Positions 33,156 to 41,562 of a stretch of DNA of 64,000 nt are shown one piece after another. Both the position numbers and the translations under genes were made by a program. The notes beneath the pieces were generated by a model that worked only from the letters and a program-made list of their open reading frames with translations, was not told where the DNA came from and did not search any database. This DNA comes from a virus, in the IMG/VR virus record IMGVR_UViG_3300046777_001438, positions 1 through 64,000 of that record. One strand, given 5' to 3'. How positions within the stretch are numbered: position 1 is the stretch's first letter; each line of letters starts with the position of its first letter.

Positions 33156-34430
33156 ATGTCAGAGTTTATTTATACAGAAAAAAAACCAGTCCAATATCAT
33201 GGGCCGCTTTCCAGTACTGATTTTAATGAGCGATCAGAGCAGAACTACGCTGACTTAGTATATCTCTACAATAAATATGGTGTCTTAGACAAAAAGATAA
33301 CAGAAATAATAGAAAGAGTTATAAAAGAAAATATATATCTTTCATCAGCCCTATCTGATCTAAAAAATAGAATTAGAGTAATGGAGAGTATAAATACTAA
33401 TCAAATTTCCATTCATTCAAAGTCACAAATAAACCTATCAGCCTTTGCAAATACCAGCTATGCAATCCCCGCCTCGTTGGCACTTGAATTTAATGACTAT
33501 TACAACACAATAACCCTGCCAAAGGTGTCCAGTTCATCACATTCTAAGATCAAGTTTGTCAATTCAACAAAAGGTCAAGTAATACCAGATTTTCTTGAAA
33601 CAAGAATTGATCCTAACTTGGCTGGTGGAGATGGCAACGGTGCACTTATAGATACTACCCCAGTTCAATACGCATTCTTGAATCAACCAGATAAAGTCTG
33701 GAGAAGAAATGTGATATTAACTGAGCCGAATCCTTTTGGGGTTAGTATGTATCTTTATGTTAAAATACCAACAGGTACTGTGGGTAACTCTTTGGCAAAC
33801 TATGTGTCTCTTGCTCCGTACCCAAGTAGTGGAGTTGATGTTGTTAGAGTTGAGTACACCACTTCGGTTAGCCCAACTATGACCGACAAGGATCTTTATC
33901 AAAGTTTTAACCCAGGCTATTACGACGGGGAATACGATGCCATAGGCAAGGTTGCCCCTGGTGGTTGGTCAACTGTAGGTTCTGACACAATTGTGAATTC
34001 TGGTCCACTACAGTTCATCACTTCTGACAAGAGTATTACGGCAGTAAGAATATTACTGCGTCAAAGAAATTATATTAAAGAAAACAATTCCTATATATAC
34101 ACATACGGATTATCTGACATAGATATAAGGTACGAAAAGTACCTGTCCACAGGCAGAACGTTTATACGCTTCGATGCACCAACGGGCAATACAATTAGGG
34201 AAATACTAAATGTTTCACCTAAGATATATAACGTTTCACCCTCCCTGCTTTCCAGCGTATTTAGCCACAAAATATACTACCCAGTTATCTCGGGATCAGA
34301 AACAACATATAGCCTCGTAAATCCAGAGACCTCAGACCACGTATACGTTGAGGTTACCTTAAACATGCTAGATGATATGGTGCCGCCAGTGCTTTCAGAC
34401 CTTATAATTGAGGCAGATTATAACCTATAA
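33156..34430 (+). CDS. Tail fibre-like structural protein
   Basis: The 424-residue protein starts after a clear AGGAG site. Residues about 30-85 are coiled coil (KKITEIIERVIKENIYLSSA), followed by NTITLPKVSSS near residue 120 and a beta-rich body. This order repeats that of the 30494 product. The C-terminus (VPPVLSDLIIEADYNL) also follows that shared plan. It is the last of the fibre-like series before the repeat-containing protein at 34497. A receptor-contact or baseplate appendage role is inferred. Confidence 0.55.
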   Translation: MSEFIYTEKKPVQYHGPLSSTDFNERSEQNYADLVYLYNKYGVLDKKITEIIERVIKENIYLSSALSDLKNRIRVMESINTNQISIHSKSQINLSAFANTSYAIPASLALEFNDYYNTITLPKVSSSSHSKIKFVNSTKGQVIPDFLETRIDPNLAGGDGNGALIDTTPVQYAFLNQPDKVWRRNVILTEPNPFGVSMYLYVKIPTGTVGNSLANYVSLAPYPSSGVDVVRVEYTTSVSPTMTDKDLYQSFNPGYYDGEYDAIGKVAPGGWSTVGSDTIVNSGPLQFITSDKSITAVRILLRQRNYIKENNSYIYTYGLSDIDIRYEKYLSTGRTFIRFDAPTGNTIREILNVSPKIYNVSPSLLSSVFSHKIYYPVISGSETTYSLVNPETSDHVYVEVTLNMLDDMVPPVLSDLIIEADYNL

Positions 34431-34496
34431 GATATGGTGAAAATGGATAAGTCTTTTTACTATATAGCATATAAGTTTATTTAAGGAGACTAATAA

Positions 34497-35138
34497 ATGG
34501 CTACTTTTTACGTTGGACCTAGACCAGTACTCAGAGGTCAAAGCACTGCAACTATGGTTAACCCATACTTCACGATGACGGGTAAGGCCAAGGGCACTGG
34601 CACCTACTCTTACTACCCGCTATATAGCTCTAGCCAACTGCTGACAGGAGCTCCAGACAACGATCACACTCCTGGAACTGGACGTCATCCAGGCAACGTG
34701 CTGTTGTCCCAACTTTTTACTGGATCAACTCTTTACGCAGGAACTACTCCTTTGGCTGGGGCATTCCCAGATGGTAAGGCTACCTATGATGGCGCAAGAT
34801 TTAAGCCATTTGAATATAAGGGCCTCACTGGCGCACAGGCATTTGGATCAGGCTTTGGACATGCCGCAGACAGAGTTAACCCATACGCTCTTTACAGCAA
34901 CTACTTCTTTGACGGTGTTACCTCTGCAAATGTATTTGCAAGCGGTTATGGACACGGCCCAAGAACAGAAGCTCAAGGTGCAGCAGCATCCTTTGGCTTG
35001 TTTAGACCAACTGAATTCATTGGCGTTACAAGCGCAAAGATTTTTACAGACGGTTATGGACAACCAAACACATCTTCCGATTATGGAAGAAACAAGGTAA
35101 GAGAATATAAGGGACTTGCTTCAGCAAAAGCTCTATAA
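34497..35138 (+). CDS. Repeat-containing structural protein
   Basis: The 213-residue protein starts after AAGGAG. It is rich in Gly, Ala, Tyr and Phe and carries four copies of a short repeat in its second half. Codon use includes more C-ending codons than the neighbouring tail genes, which fits high expression. It is the last gene before the terminator at 35203. It could be a virion decoration protein or fibre tip; no family was recognised. The preceding 66-nt gap (34431-34496) holds a 16-codon ORF (34435-34485) that I do not support as a gene. Confidence 0.6.
   Translation: MATFYVGPRPVLRGQSTATMVNPYFTMTGKAKGTGTYSYYPLYSSSQLLTGAPDNDHTPGTGRHPGNVLLSQLFTGSTLYAGTTPLAGAFPDGKATYDGARFKPFEYKGLTGAQAFGSGFGHAADRVNPYALYSNYFFDGVTSANVFASGYGHGPRTEAQGAAASFGLFRPTEFIGVTSAKIFTDGYGQPNTSSDYGRNKVREYKGLASAKAL
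34815..35135 (+). repeat. Four imperfect protein repeats of YKGVTSAxxFxxGYG type
   Basis: Within the 213-residue product, copies start at residues 107 (YKGLTGAQAFGSGFG), 138 (FDGVTSANVFASGYG), 174 (FIGVTSAKIFTDGYG) and 204 (YKGLASAKAL, cut short by the C-terminus). Spacing is 30-36 residues. The repeat is clear in protein and diverged in DNA, so it is not a recent tandem duplication. Confidence 0.8.
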
Positions 35139-35145
35139 TATTATC

Positions 35146-35160
35146 TTCAGCCTAGCTGAA
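35146..35160. repeat. Perfect short inverted repeat TTCAGC-cta-GCTGAA
   Basis: Six-base perfect arms with a three-base centre lie just past the stop of the structural operon and upstream of a promoter-like box. It could be an operator or a weak RNA hairpin. Confidence 0.4.
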
Positions 35161-35172
35161 CAACAAAACACC

Positions 35173-35181
35173 TGCTATAAT
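35173..35181 (+). promoter_or_regulatory. Extended -10 promoter-like box TGCTATAAT
   Basis: TGn plus TATAAT lies 7 nt upstream of an ATG (35189) that opens a two-residue ORF, ATG AAG TAA. A terminator hairpin follows about 12 nt later. No -35 match was seen. Spacing matches the leaderless starts at 38116, 56058, 60591 and 61586. Confidence 0.5.
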
Positions 35182-35202
35182 TAGCAGCATGAAGTAACAA
35201 AT

Positions 35203-35227
35203 TCCCGCCTCACAAGGGCGGGATTTT
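35203..35227 (+). terminator. Intrinsic terminator after the structural operon
   Basis: The hairpin TCCCGCC / GGCGGGA with a 7-nt loop is followed by TTTT. It separates the tail module from the nucleotide-metabolism genes, and could also attenuate transcription starting at the box at 35173. Confidence 0.8.
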
Positions 35228-35277
35228 GATTATAGTGGTAAGTTTATAAGTTTTGATAGAAGCAAAGAGGATTAGAT

Positions 35278-35970
35278 ATGTCTATACAAGCGTTGGAACA
35301 ATTTGTTTCCACTGATGTCTTAACGAAAGACCTTGCCGCAAAGTATCTAACTCTTTATCTTGGAGAAGCTGATTGGAAAGAAAAAATAGATCAACTATTT
35401 GTTGTCCAAAAAAAGAAATTAGGCGATGATAAAGCAAAAGAGTTTGTTAAAAAATCAATAGCCTGTGCCTGCTTGTCTCCAATCATTAACAAGTCTGCAA
35501 TACCAGATGAAAAACACGTACTCTTATTTTGGGTTAGTGGTTGGCCTCAATTTAATGAGCGCGATTGGTTTTCTCTGTTTAAAGATGTAGTCAAGACAGA
35601 TATTCAGATAGAAAAAAATAGATCATTAGTTCTACAAGAGGGCGTATTTGATCACATAGATATACCACCACTAACAAGACAAGCGTATAATTGGCTCTAC
35701 GAAAAGCTAGATAAAGAATCATTTTCAAGTCACGACAAAAAAGAAGAGGCTGTGACAAAAATGAAGAACTTAATTAAGATTTACGGAGGTGCAGTCATAT
35801 GTAATGTCTTTACTAATTATGGACTGCATGTAGAGAAAGTGCTAAATTGGAGAAGTGGATATTTTATAGAAAAAGAGATTCACAAAGTTTATTCCACTGA
35901 ACAGATTTTAAAAATAAAAAAAGCAGAAATACATAAAACAAATTCTAATTATATAAAGAGCATAAAATAG
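35278..35970 (+). CDS. Unknown protein upstream of ribonucleotide reductase
   Basis: The 230-residue protein has an AGAGGA site before its ATG and ends 9 nt before the RNR gene, so the two are probably co-transcribed. It is mostly helical, with KxxE-rich segments, a Cys-containing hydrophobic helix (SIACACLSPIINKSAIP) near residue 62, and a C-terminal region rich in Lys. No recognised domain or catalytic motif was found. Regulation or an accessory role in nucleotide metabolism is possible from position only. Confidence 0.6.
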   Translation: MSIQALEQFVSTDVLTKDLAAKYLTLYLGEADWKEKIDQLFVVQKKKLGDDKAKEFVKKSIACACLSPIINKSAIPDEKHVLLFWVSGWPQFNERDWFSLFKDVVKTDIQIEKNRSLVLQEGVFDHIDIPPLTRQAYNWLYEKLDKESFSSHDKKEEAVTKMKNLIKIYGGAVICNVFTNYGLHVEKVLNWRSGYFIEKEIHKVYSTEQILKIKKAEIHKTNSNYIKSIK

Positions 35971-35979
35971 GAGAAATAA

Positions 35980-38097
35980 ATGTCAGAACAAATCGAAATC
36001 GAAAATGGAAACCCAGACCTCGTACCACTAGCCAATAAAATATCATCAATGTTTTCATTTAGATTAACAGAAGATTTTATTTCTACCTACAAAGATAAGG
36101 TAGCACCGTTTGGTTATAGAGACGCAGCTGGTAACTCAGTTGGAGAAATAACTTTTCTTCGTACCTACTCAAGACTAAAAGAAGATGGCACCAAAGAGAC
36201 ATGGTCTGATGTTTGTGAGCGCGTAATCAATGGAATGTATTCACTGCAAAAAGACCACTGCAAGAAAAATCGCCTTCCATGGAATGATGCTAAAGCACAA
36301 GCTTCAGCTAAAGAAGCTTTTGAAAGATTGTACAACCTAAAGTGGACTCCACCTGGACGTGGATTGTGGGCTATGGGTACAAACATAGTCAATGTGCAGA
36401 AGAATTCCGCAGCACTTCAGAACTGTGCTTTTGTTTCCACTGGTGAAATGAACAAGTTCAACCCAGCAAAACCATTTGCATTCCTAATGGAGGCATCAAT
36501 GCTCGGTGTTGGAGTTGGTTTTGACGACAAGGGAGCAGATAAAGATTTCCCTATATATGAGCCCAAGGTCGTTGATGGCGCAGCCTCGTTTATTATCCCA
36601 GATACACGAGAGGGATGGGTTGAGTCAATGGCTATGCTATTGAACTCTTACCTTAAGCCAGATCAGGAAGCTATTGAATTTGATTACTCATTAATCAGAC
36701 CATCTGGCACGCCGATCAAAACATTTGGAGGCGTAGCTGCAGGCCATGAGCCACTAGAAAAGCTACACAAGCACATCAGAAAGATGTTTAGTGGCCGTAA
36801 GGGAGAAAAGCTTAATCGTACAGATATTGCAGACATAGGAAATGTTATAGGTGTTTGTGTTGTATCTGGCAACGTCCGTAGATCAGCTGAATTATTGATT
36901 GGCCGTTTAGATGATCAAGACTTTTTGAACTTAAAGAACTCAGAACGTTTTCCGGAACGCAACTCGTATGACGCAAATGCACCAGGTTGGGGCTGGATGT
37001 CTAACAACTCTGTTGAAACAGCAGTCGGAGCAGATCTATCTAGTATTGTAGAGGGCATATCTCTTAATGGTGAGCCAGGTGTTATCTGGATGGACATGTC
37101 ACGCAAGTACGGAAGATTGGCGGACCCACCAAATAATAAAGATCATAGAGTCGCAGGATACAATCCATGCGCAGAGCAGTCTCTTGAGTCGTATGAGTGC
37201 TGCACGCTCGTGGAAACATATCTTAACCGTCATGATAGTCTAGAAGACTATAAGCGCACACTAAAGTTTGCGTATCTCTATGCGAAGACTGTCACTCTCC
37301 TTCCAACACACTGGGAAGAAACAAACGCAATCATGCAACGCAATCGTCGCATTGGAGCTTCAATGTCGGGAGTTGCAAACTTTGCAGATAGAGTGGGTGT
37401 TCCAGCTCTTCGCGAATGGATGGATGAAGGTTACAAGACAGTTCAGCGCTATGATAATGTTTACTCTGAGTGGCTTGGAATTCGTGAGTCAATTAAGATG
37501 ACTACGGTTAAGCCTTCAGGAACTGTTTCTATTTTGGCTGGAGAATCTCCAGGAGTTCACTGGACACCAGGCGGAAAATACTTTAACAGAACTATTAGAT
37601 TCTCTAATGATGATCCAATGTTGCCTTTGTTTAAGATGGCTAACTATAGAGTTGAACCAGCGTCGGAGTCTCCAGATACTACTTCTGTTGTTTATTTCCC
37701 AATTAAATCAAATGCTGCTAGAGCAGAACGTGATGTTACCATCTTTGAAAAGATGTCATTAGCTGCAACTGCACAGCGTTACTGGTCAGACAACTCGGTT
37801 TCGGTAACCATATCTTTTGATAAGGACACTGAGGCTCAGCATGTTGGCACCGTACTACACATGTATGATGGACAACTTAAGACTGTTTCTTTCCTGCCTA
37901 GCGGAAACGACACCTATCCACAGATGCCTTATACGCAGATAACAGAAGAAGAATATGTTGATAGTGGCCTAAAGCTAATGTTGATAGACCTTTCTGGTGT
38001 CTATGCTGGTATGGCATCTGATGCAATAGGAGAGCGCTATTGCACTACAGATTCTTGTGAAGTAAAGTTGATTAAGGACAATACGAAACAAGTCTGA
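35980..38097 (+). CDS. nrdJ: Adenosylcobalamin-dependent (class II) ribonucleoside-triphosphate reductase
   Basis: The 705-residue protein reduces ribonucleotides to deoxyribonucleotides for phage DNA synthesis. Signature segments include LQNCAFVSTGEM (about 148), SMLGVGVGFDDKG (about 175), GNVRRSAELLIG (about 297), NPCAEQSLESYECCTLVE (about 395-412) and a C-terminal CTTDSC pair. These match the monomeric class II (RTPR-like) enzymes, which use coenzyme B12. Arginine codons are often CGT or CGC, unlike the AGA-dominated tail genes, which suggests separate origin or strong expression. An AGGAG site lies before the ATG. Confidence 0.93.
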   Translation: MSEQIEIENGNPDLVPLANKISSMFSFRLTEDFISTYKDKVAPFGYRDAAGNSVGEITFLRTYSRLKEDGTKETWSDVCERVINGMYSLQKDHCKKNRLPWNDAKAQASAKEAFERLYNLKWTPPGRGLWAMGTNIVNVQKNSAALQNCAFVSTGEMNKFNPAKPFAFLMEASMLGVGVGFDDKGADKDFPIYEPKVVDGAASFIIPDTREGWVESMAMLLNSYLKPDQEAIEFDYSLIRPSGTPIKTFGGVAAGHEPLEKLHKHIRKMFSGRKGEKLNRTDIADIGNVIGVCVVSGNVRRSAELLIGRLDDQDFLNLKNSERFPERNSYDANAPGWGWMSNNSVETAVGADLSSIVEGISLNGEPGVIWMDMSRKYGRLADPPNNKDHRVAGYNPCAEQSLESYECCTLVETYLNRHDSLEDYKRTLKFAYLYAKTVTLLPTHWEETNAIMQRNRRIGASMSGVANFADRVGVPALREWMDEGYKTVQRYDNVYSEWLGIRESIKMTTVKPSGTVSILAGESPGVHWTPGGKYFNRTIRFSNDDPMLPLFKMANYRVEPASESPDTTSVVYFPIKSNAARAERDVTIFEKMSLAATAQRYWSDNSVSVTISFDKDTEAQHVGTVLHMYDGQLKTVSFLPSGNDTYPQMPYTQITEEEYVDSGLKLMLIDLSGVYAGMASDAIGERYCTTDSCEVKLIKDNTKQV

Positions 38098-38100
38098 TAG

Positions 38101-38109
38101 TGATATAAT
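38101..38109 (+). promoter_or_regulatory. Extended -10 promoter TGATATAAT for thyX
   Basis: TGn-TATAAT ends 6 nt before the thyX ATG, so transcription would begin at or next to the start codon, giving a leaderless mRNA. No -35 box and no ribosome site are visible. It overlaps the end of the RNR stop region. Confidence 0.65.
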
Positions 38110-38115
38110 GGACGC

Positions 38116-38811
38116 ATGGAATTAGATAATAAAGTACAGGTATTAGATAAGGGTTACGTTAGATTGGTAGATCACATGGGTAGTGATCTATCTATCGTAA
38201 ACGCAGCTAGAGCTTCTTTTGCTAAAGAGTCTAAGGAGATGTCTAAATCAGATGCTCGACTGATAGATTTTTTAGCAAAAGAAAACCACATGTCACCATT
38301 TAGACATGCGTTTATTACATTTGAATTCTACGCACCACTCATGGTGGCTAGACAACATTGGAAATATGTTGTTGGCTCAGATCATACGATGGATGCGTGG
38401 AACGAATCATCTAGAAGATACATAAGTGTAGAACCAGAATTTCATATTCCAAGTCCAGATCAATGGCGTTTAGCAGCCGATAATAAAAAGCAAGGTTCTT
38501 CTGGATTAGCTGGTCCTTGGATAGGTTCAATCCTTACAACTGAGCTAGAACGCATGTATGATACATGTGAGTCACTATATAATATGGCTTTGGAAAATGG
38601 GATAGCACCCGAACAAGCAAGACTATTCTTGCCCGCATATGCAATGTATCAGCCTTATCGTTGGTCCTGCAGTTTGCAGTCAGTTGCGTTATTTCTTAAT
38701 CAAAGATTGTCTGAAGATTCTCAAGCAGAAATACAAGAGTACGCTAAAGCAGTCTATCAGTTGGTTCAACCGTTATATCCACTATCTATGTACGCATTGC
38801 TGGGTAAATAA
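38116..38811 (+). CDS. thyX: Flavin-dependent thymidylate synthase
   Basis: The 231-residue protein makes dTMP from dUMP using FAD, NADPH and methylene-tetrahydrofolate. ThyX features are FLAKENHMSPFRHAFITFEF (residues about 54-73) and the flavin/dUMP motif region RQHWKYVVGSDHT then WNESSRRYIS (about 79-104). The canonical RHRxxS core is replaced by an RQHWKYVVG-type variant, while NExSxRY is kept as NESSRRY. C-terminal ARLFLPAYAMYQPYRWSCSL also fits. It probably has its own leaderless promoter and supplies dTTP together with the neighbouring RNR. Confidence 0.9.
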   Translation: MELDNKVQVLDKGYVRLVDHMGSDLSIVNAARASFAKESKEMSKSDARLIDFLAKENHMSPFRHAFITFEFYAPLMVARQHWKYVVGSDHTMDAWNESSRRYISVEPEFHIPSPDQWRLAADNKKQGSSGLAGPWIGSILTTELERMYDTCESLYNMALENGIAPEQARLFLPAYAMYQPYRWSCSLQSVALFLNQRLSEDSQAEIQEYAKAVYQLVQPLYPLSMYALLGK

Positions 38812-39035
38812 TGGCTGCTGGCAAATTAAATTATATTGTTTTATACCCAAACATAAGTCAAGTATACGGTTGTGCCTCTAAGAAAATTGCATTAGAATCA
38901 CCACCACCAGATGGATGTTCTTTAGAAGATAAGAGAATACTTTTTGTCACTTATGAGCCAGATAACAACGCGCTTTCGGTATATCAAGTACCGCAAGAAG
39001 AAGTTCTAAACGCTGAAATAAAAGAAAAGAAATAA
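38811..39035 (+). CDS. Small unknown protein
   Basis: A 74-residue protein whose ATG overlaps the thyX stop by one base (TAATG), indicating translational coupling. It has a beta-strand pattern (KLNYIVLYPN, then RILFVTYEPDN) and one pair of Cys residues, and ends in a Lys/Glu-rich tail. Not recognised. Confidence 0.55.
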   Translation: MAAGKLNYIVLYPNISQVYGCASKKIALESPPPDGCSLEDKRILFVTYEPDNNALSVYQVPQEEVLNAEIKEKK

Positions 39036-39036
39036 C

Positions 39037-39276
39037 ATGAGTAAAAAAACCCATGAAAAAAAGAAAGTAAATATTAAACTTGAATCAGGTCAAACATATT
39101 TAATTTCTACAATAGATCAAATGTTGCAAATAGCAAATGCTCTGATACACTTAGCACCGTCTGTAAAAGATGAAAAAGAAAGATCAAATATTCTTCATCT
39201 AAGTGAAGAGGCAATAAAGGCTATAAACGAAAATCAATTTATTAGTAGAAACATTGGTGAAGATGATGAGTGGTAA
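39037..39276 (+). CDS. Small unknown protein
   Basis: A 79-residue protein starting 1 nt after the preceding stop. The N-terminus is Lys-rich (KKTHEKKKVN), followed by a helical segment (TIDQMLQIANALIHLAPSVK). Not recognised; retained for its tight packing between genes. Confidence 0.5.
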   Translation: MSKKTHEKKKVNIKLESGQTYLISTIDQMLQIANALIHLAPSVKDEKERSNILHLSEEAIKAINENQFISRNIGEDDEW

Positions 39277-39520
39277 AACAGTGGCTATATTAGCTGGATT
39301 TTTTATGATTGGAATAGCACTTGGTAAAGCAAAGCAAGTCGCATTTGCTAATCAAATTACGCAAAGCAAACTCACGACAGAACAGTGCCTGAATAGGCTA
39401 AGTGAATTTTGTATTGATGATTTAGCATCTGCTAAAAAAGAATTTTTTGAGTTCATGGAAATGGGTTTTACTCCAGAAGAATCGTTTGAAATTGTTTCAT
39501 CTAAAGTGGTGGTGTTATGA
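39263..39520 (+). CDS. Small single-span membrane or exported protein
   Basis: About 85 residues from ATG 39263 (ATG 39266 is equally possible). It overlaps the previous gene. Residues 5-20 (KTVAILAGFFMIGIALG) form a hydrophobic helix or signal anchor; the rest is helical with two Cys and an EMGFTPEESFEIV segment. It could be a small inner-membrane protein. The end overlaps the next gene by 4 nt. Confidence 0.5.
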   Translation: MMSGKTVAILAGFFMIGIALGKAKQVAFANQITQSKLTTEQCLNRLSEFCIDDLASAKKEFFEFMEMGFTPEESFEIVSSKVVVL

Positions 39521-40320
39521 TAGATCTTTGCGTTGTAAACTACAATACAAGACCGCTGCTTCAAAGACTGCTGGACACTCTGCACGACGGTGTAGATTCT
39601 TCTAATAAGAATTGGAAGCTTTACATTGCAGATAATGAATCAAGCGATGACACAATAGCCTGGATTAGAGAAAATGATTCAAAGTATAAGATAGATAGAA
39701 TTTTTCTCAACAAGAATATAGGTTACTCAGCAGCATGCAATCAACTTGCAGCTTATGGGGATGGTGATATCATAGCCTTGTTAAACTCTGATGTATGGTT
39801 TACCAATGAAGATATCAACGCCATACAAAAAATATTTGATGACAATACTGACATTCATATTCTGGGTCCAAAGCAAAGAGATGAATACGGGCTGATCAGA
39901 CACGCTGGAATCGTTGGTTCGAACACGCAACCAAAGCATAGGGGTTGGAACCAGGCAGATCAAAAGGATGAGCTATACAAAGATAGAATCAACTGTGTTA
40001 CAGTGTCTGGTTCAGCATACTTTGTTAGAAGATCAGTTTGGGATGCTCTAACAAATGATGAAGAGTATAGGAAGATGTATCCTGAGGCAATAGGAGCGTT
40101 CCTACCAACGCCTCATTACTACGAGGAGACTTGGTGCTCCTACTTCGCACGTCATCGTGGCTACAATGTAGTGTATGATGGTAGTGTATCAATAGGCCAC
40201 AGCTGGCATGCGTCGTCACCAAAACCAGGTGAAGGTTACAGCCACGCTGATGCCCAGTTTAAAGTAAGTCAATCAATATTTCGCAAAGCATGCGACACTA
40301 TAGGAATAGAAAGAGATTAA
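39517..40320 (+). CDS. Family 2-type glycosyltransferase
   Basis: The 267-residue protein has the GT-A fold signature: LCVVNYNTRPLLQRLLDTL (residues 3-21), IADNESSDDT (about 36), NIGYSAACNQLA (about 68) and ALLNSDVWF (about 87), where the D-x-D-like LNSD binds metal and nucleotide sugar. It likely transfers a sugar to a glycan, DNA or protein. Other glycosyltransferases are at 41811 and 62366, and possibly at 42509 and 63614, so the phage has a sizeable glycosylation set. Its acceptor is unknown. It overlaps the preceding gene by 4 nt (ATGA). Confidence 0.85.
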   Translation: MIDLCVVNYNTRPLLQRLLDTLHDGVDSSNKNWKLYIADNESSDDTIAWIRENDSKYKIDRIFLNKNIGYSAACNQLAAYGDGDIIALLNSDVWFTNEDINAIQKIFDDNTDIHILGPKQRDEYGLIRHAGIVGSNTQPKHRGWNQADQKDELYKDRINCVTVSGSAYFVRRSVWDALTNDEEYRKMYPEAIGAFLPTPHYYEETWCSYFARHRGYNVVYDGSVSIGHSWHASSPKPGEGYSHADAQFKVSQSIFRKACDTIGIERD

Positions 40321-40321
40321 A

Positions 40322-40723
40322 ATGTCAGATCAACTTAATGTTTACCTTTATAATGCAGAAGTAGTTAAGGTAGTAGACGGAGATACATTTAAGATCAATA
40401 TAGATCTTGGTTTTGAAGTTCACATTGGCCCAAAGAGTGTAAGACTCTATGGAGTTAATACACCGGAAAGCCGCACCACAAATCTTGAAGAAAAGAAAAT
40501 GGGCCTCGCAGCAAAAGAGTTTACTGATCAATGGATTAAGAAAGCCAACAATAAGGTAAAGATTGAAACTATCTTAGATAAGAATGAAAAGTATGGTAGA
40601 ATCCTTGCTAGAGTATGGAACGAAGCTGGCGAATGCCTTAACACAGAAATTGTTAAAGCTGGATTAGCTAGAGAATACTTTGGTGTAGGTGACAAAACTT
40701 TTAACGAATTTAAGAAGGCGTAA
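40322..40723 (+). CDS. Staphylococcal-nuclease-like (SNase/TNase) protein
   Basis: The 133-residue protein has the SNase core: VVKVVDGDTFKINIDLG (about 14-30), VRLYGVNTPESR (about 40), an Arg in KYGRILARVW (about 90) and GLAREYFG near the end. These correspond to the metal-binding Asp, catalytic Arg/Glu and the second catalytic Arg. No signal peptide was seen, so it acts in the cell, perhaps degrading host DNA. A second SNase domain is fused to the giant tail protein at the left end. It starts 1 nt after the glycosyltransferase stop. Confidence 0.85.
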   Translation: MSDQLNVYLYNAEVVKVVDGDTFKINIDLGFEVHIGPKSVRLYGVNTPESRTTNLEEKKMGLAAKEFTDQWIKKANNKVKIETILDKNEKYGRILARVWNEAGECLNTEIVKAGLAREYFGVGDKTFNEFKKA

Positions 40724-41148
40724 TGCAAACATTTTTACCATATGCAGACCTGCAAGAATCAGTTCGGGTATTAGATTACCGTAGACTTGGAAAGCAACGA
40801 GTAGAAACTTTTCAGGTCTTGAACATCCTGCTTGAGCGTACACCAACTAAAGGTTGGCGCAATCATCCAGTCACCGTTATGTGGACTGGTTACGAATCAG
40901 CACTGCAGTTATATCAGAACTATACAATCCAGGAATGGATTAATAGAGGATATAAAAACACAATGCTTTTGGAAGACGTTGATATGAATTCCATAGTTAT
41001 GCCGCACTGGTTTGGATTGGAAGAGTTTCATCGTTCGCATAGGTCAAATTTACTACGTAAAGATTATGAATATTATTCCCAATATTTTGACGAAGACCCC
41101 AATCTTCCATACTATTGGCCAGCTAAAGAGGTAGCTAATGCAAACTAG
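40723..41148 (+). CDS. MSMEG_6728-like (pyrimidine-dimer glycosylase-related) protein
   Basis: The 141-residue protein begins MQTFLPYADLQESVRVLDY and continues RRLGKQRVETFQVLNIL, then GWRNHPVTVMWTGYE. These are hallmarks of the MSMEG_6728/DUF family found often in Actinobacteria and annotated as pyrimidine-dimer DNA glycosylase-related. The role would be repair or recognition of damaged DNA, unproven. It is the only gene in the window with an apparently normal in-frame CGG (40765, followed by G, not A); the Arg there fits the family. Arginine codons of CGN type are common here. Confidence 0.75.
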   Translation: MQTFLPYADLQESVRVLDYRRLGKQRVETFQVLNILLERTPTKGWRNHPVTVMWTGYESALQLYQNYTIQEWINRGYKNTMLLEDVDMNSIVMPHWFGLEEFHRSHRSNLLRKDYEYYSQYFDEDPNLPYYWPAKEVANAN

Positions 41149-41551
41149 AGTATTTTTATCCGGAGCCATAGAAGATGTAAGATCTGAGTTTAAAAATACT
41201 TGGAGAGACGAAGCTACTCAACTTCTGGAGGACAGAGGTTTTAAGGCAGTCAACCCAATGCACTACGCCTTGGAAGAAGAAGATTGCAAGCCAAAAGAAA
41301 TAGTAGACAAAAATCTTTTTCTACAAAAAAGCTGTGATATTATTCTAGTAGAATATAGATTACTTTATAGAGCATACATCGGTACAGACTTTGAAATGAC
41401 CTGGGCGCACTTGAACAATCAACCAATAATTGTTTGGGCGCATCAAGATTTGCAGCACAGAATTTATCTTAAATTTCTTGCCACAAAACTTGCAGATACA
41501 CTAGAAGAAGCTGTAGAATATATATCCAATACATATCCATCAAGTAAATAA
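41138..41551 (+). CDS. Nucleoside 2-deoxyribosyltransferase-like protein
   Basis: The 137-residue protein starts with RVFLSGAIEDV, like the FLAGP-type start of nucleoside deoxyribosyltransferases, and has NPMHYALEEED (about 39), a SCDIILVEYR segment (about 67) with Asp, and YIGTDFEMTWAH (about 80), in which the Glu is a likely catalytic residue. Such enzymes exchange bases on deoxyribonucleosides, and fit the nearby RNR and ThyX. It overlaps the previous gene by 11 nt. It may instead be a related nucleotide-handling fold. Confidence 0.7.
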   Translation: MQTRVFLSGAIEDVRSEFKNTWRDEATQLLEDRGFKAVNPMHYALEEEDCKPKEIVDKNLFLQKSCDIILVEYRLLYRAYIGTDFEMTWAHLNNQPIIVWAHQDLQHRIYLKFLATKLADTLEEAVEYISNTYPSSK

Positions 41552-41562
41552 AAGGAAATAAA

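Noticed and set aside
34771-35100. Second plus-strand open frame within the repeat protein gene
   Set aside because: It lies wholly inside the 34497 gene, has no ribosome site and reflects its repeat composition.
39400-39520. Shared MGF/MGY-like short helix motif in three small proteins (10467, 39263, 53197)
   Set aside because: Only a few residues agree and spacing differs; too weak to claim homology.
40765-40768. Fifth recoding site at the in-frame CGG
   Set aside because: The zero frame continues with a well-recognised protein, Arg fits the family, and the next base is G, not A.
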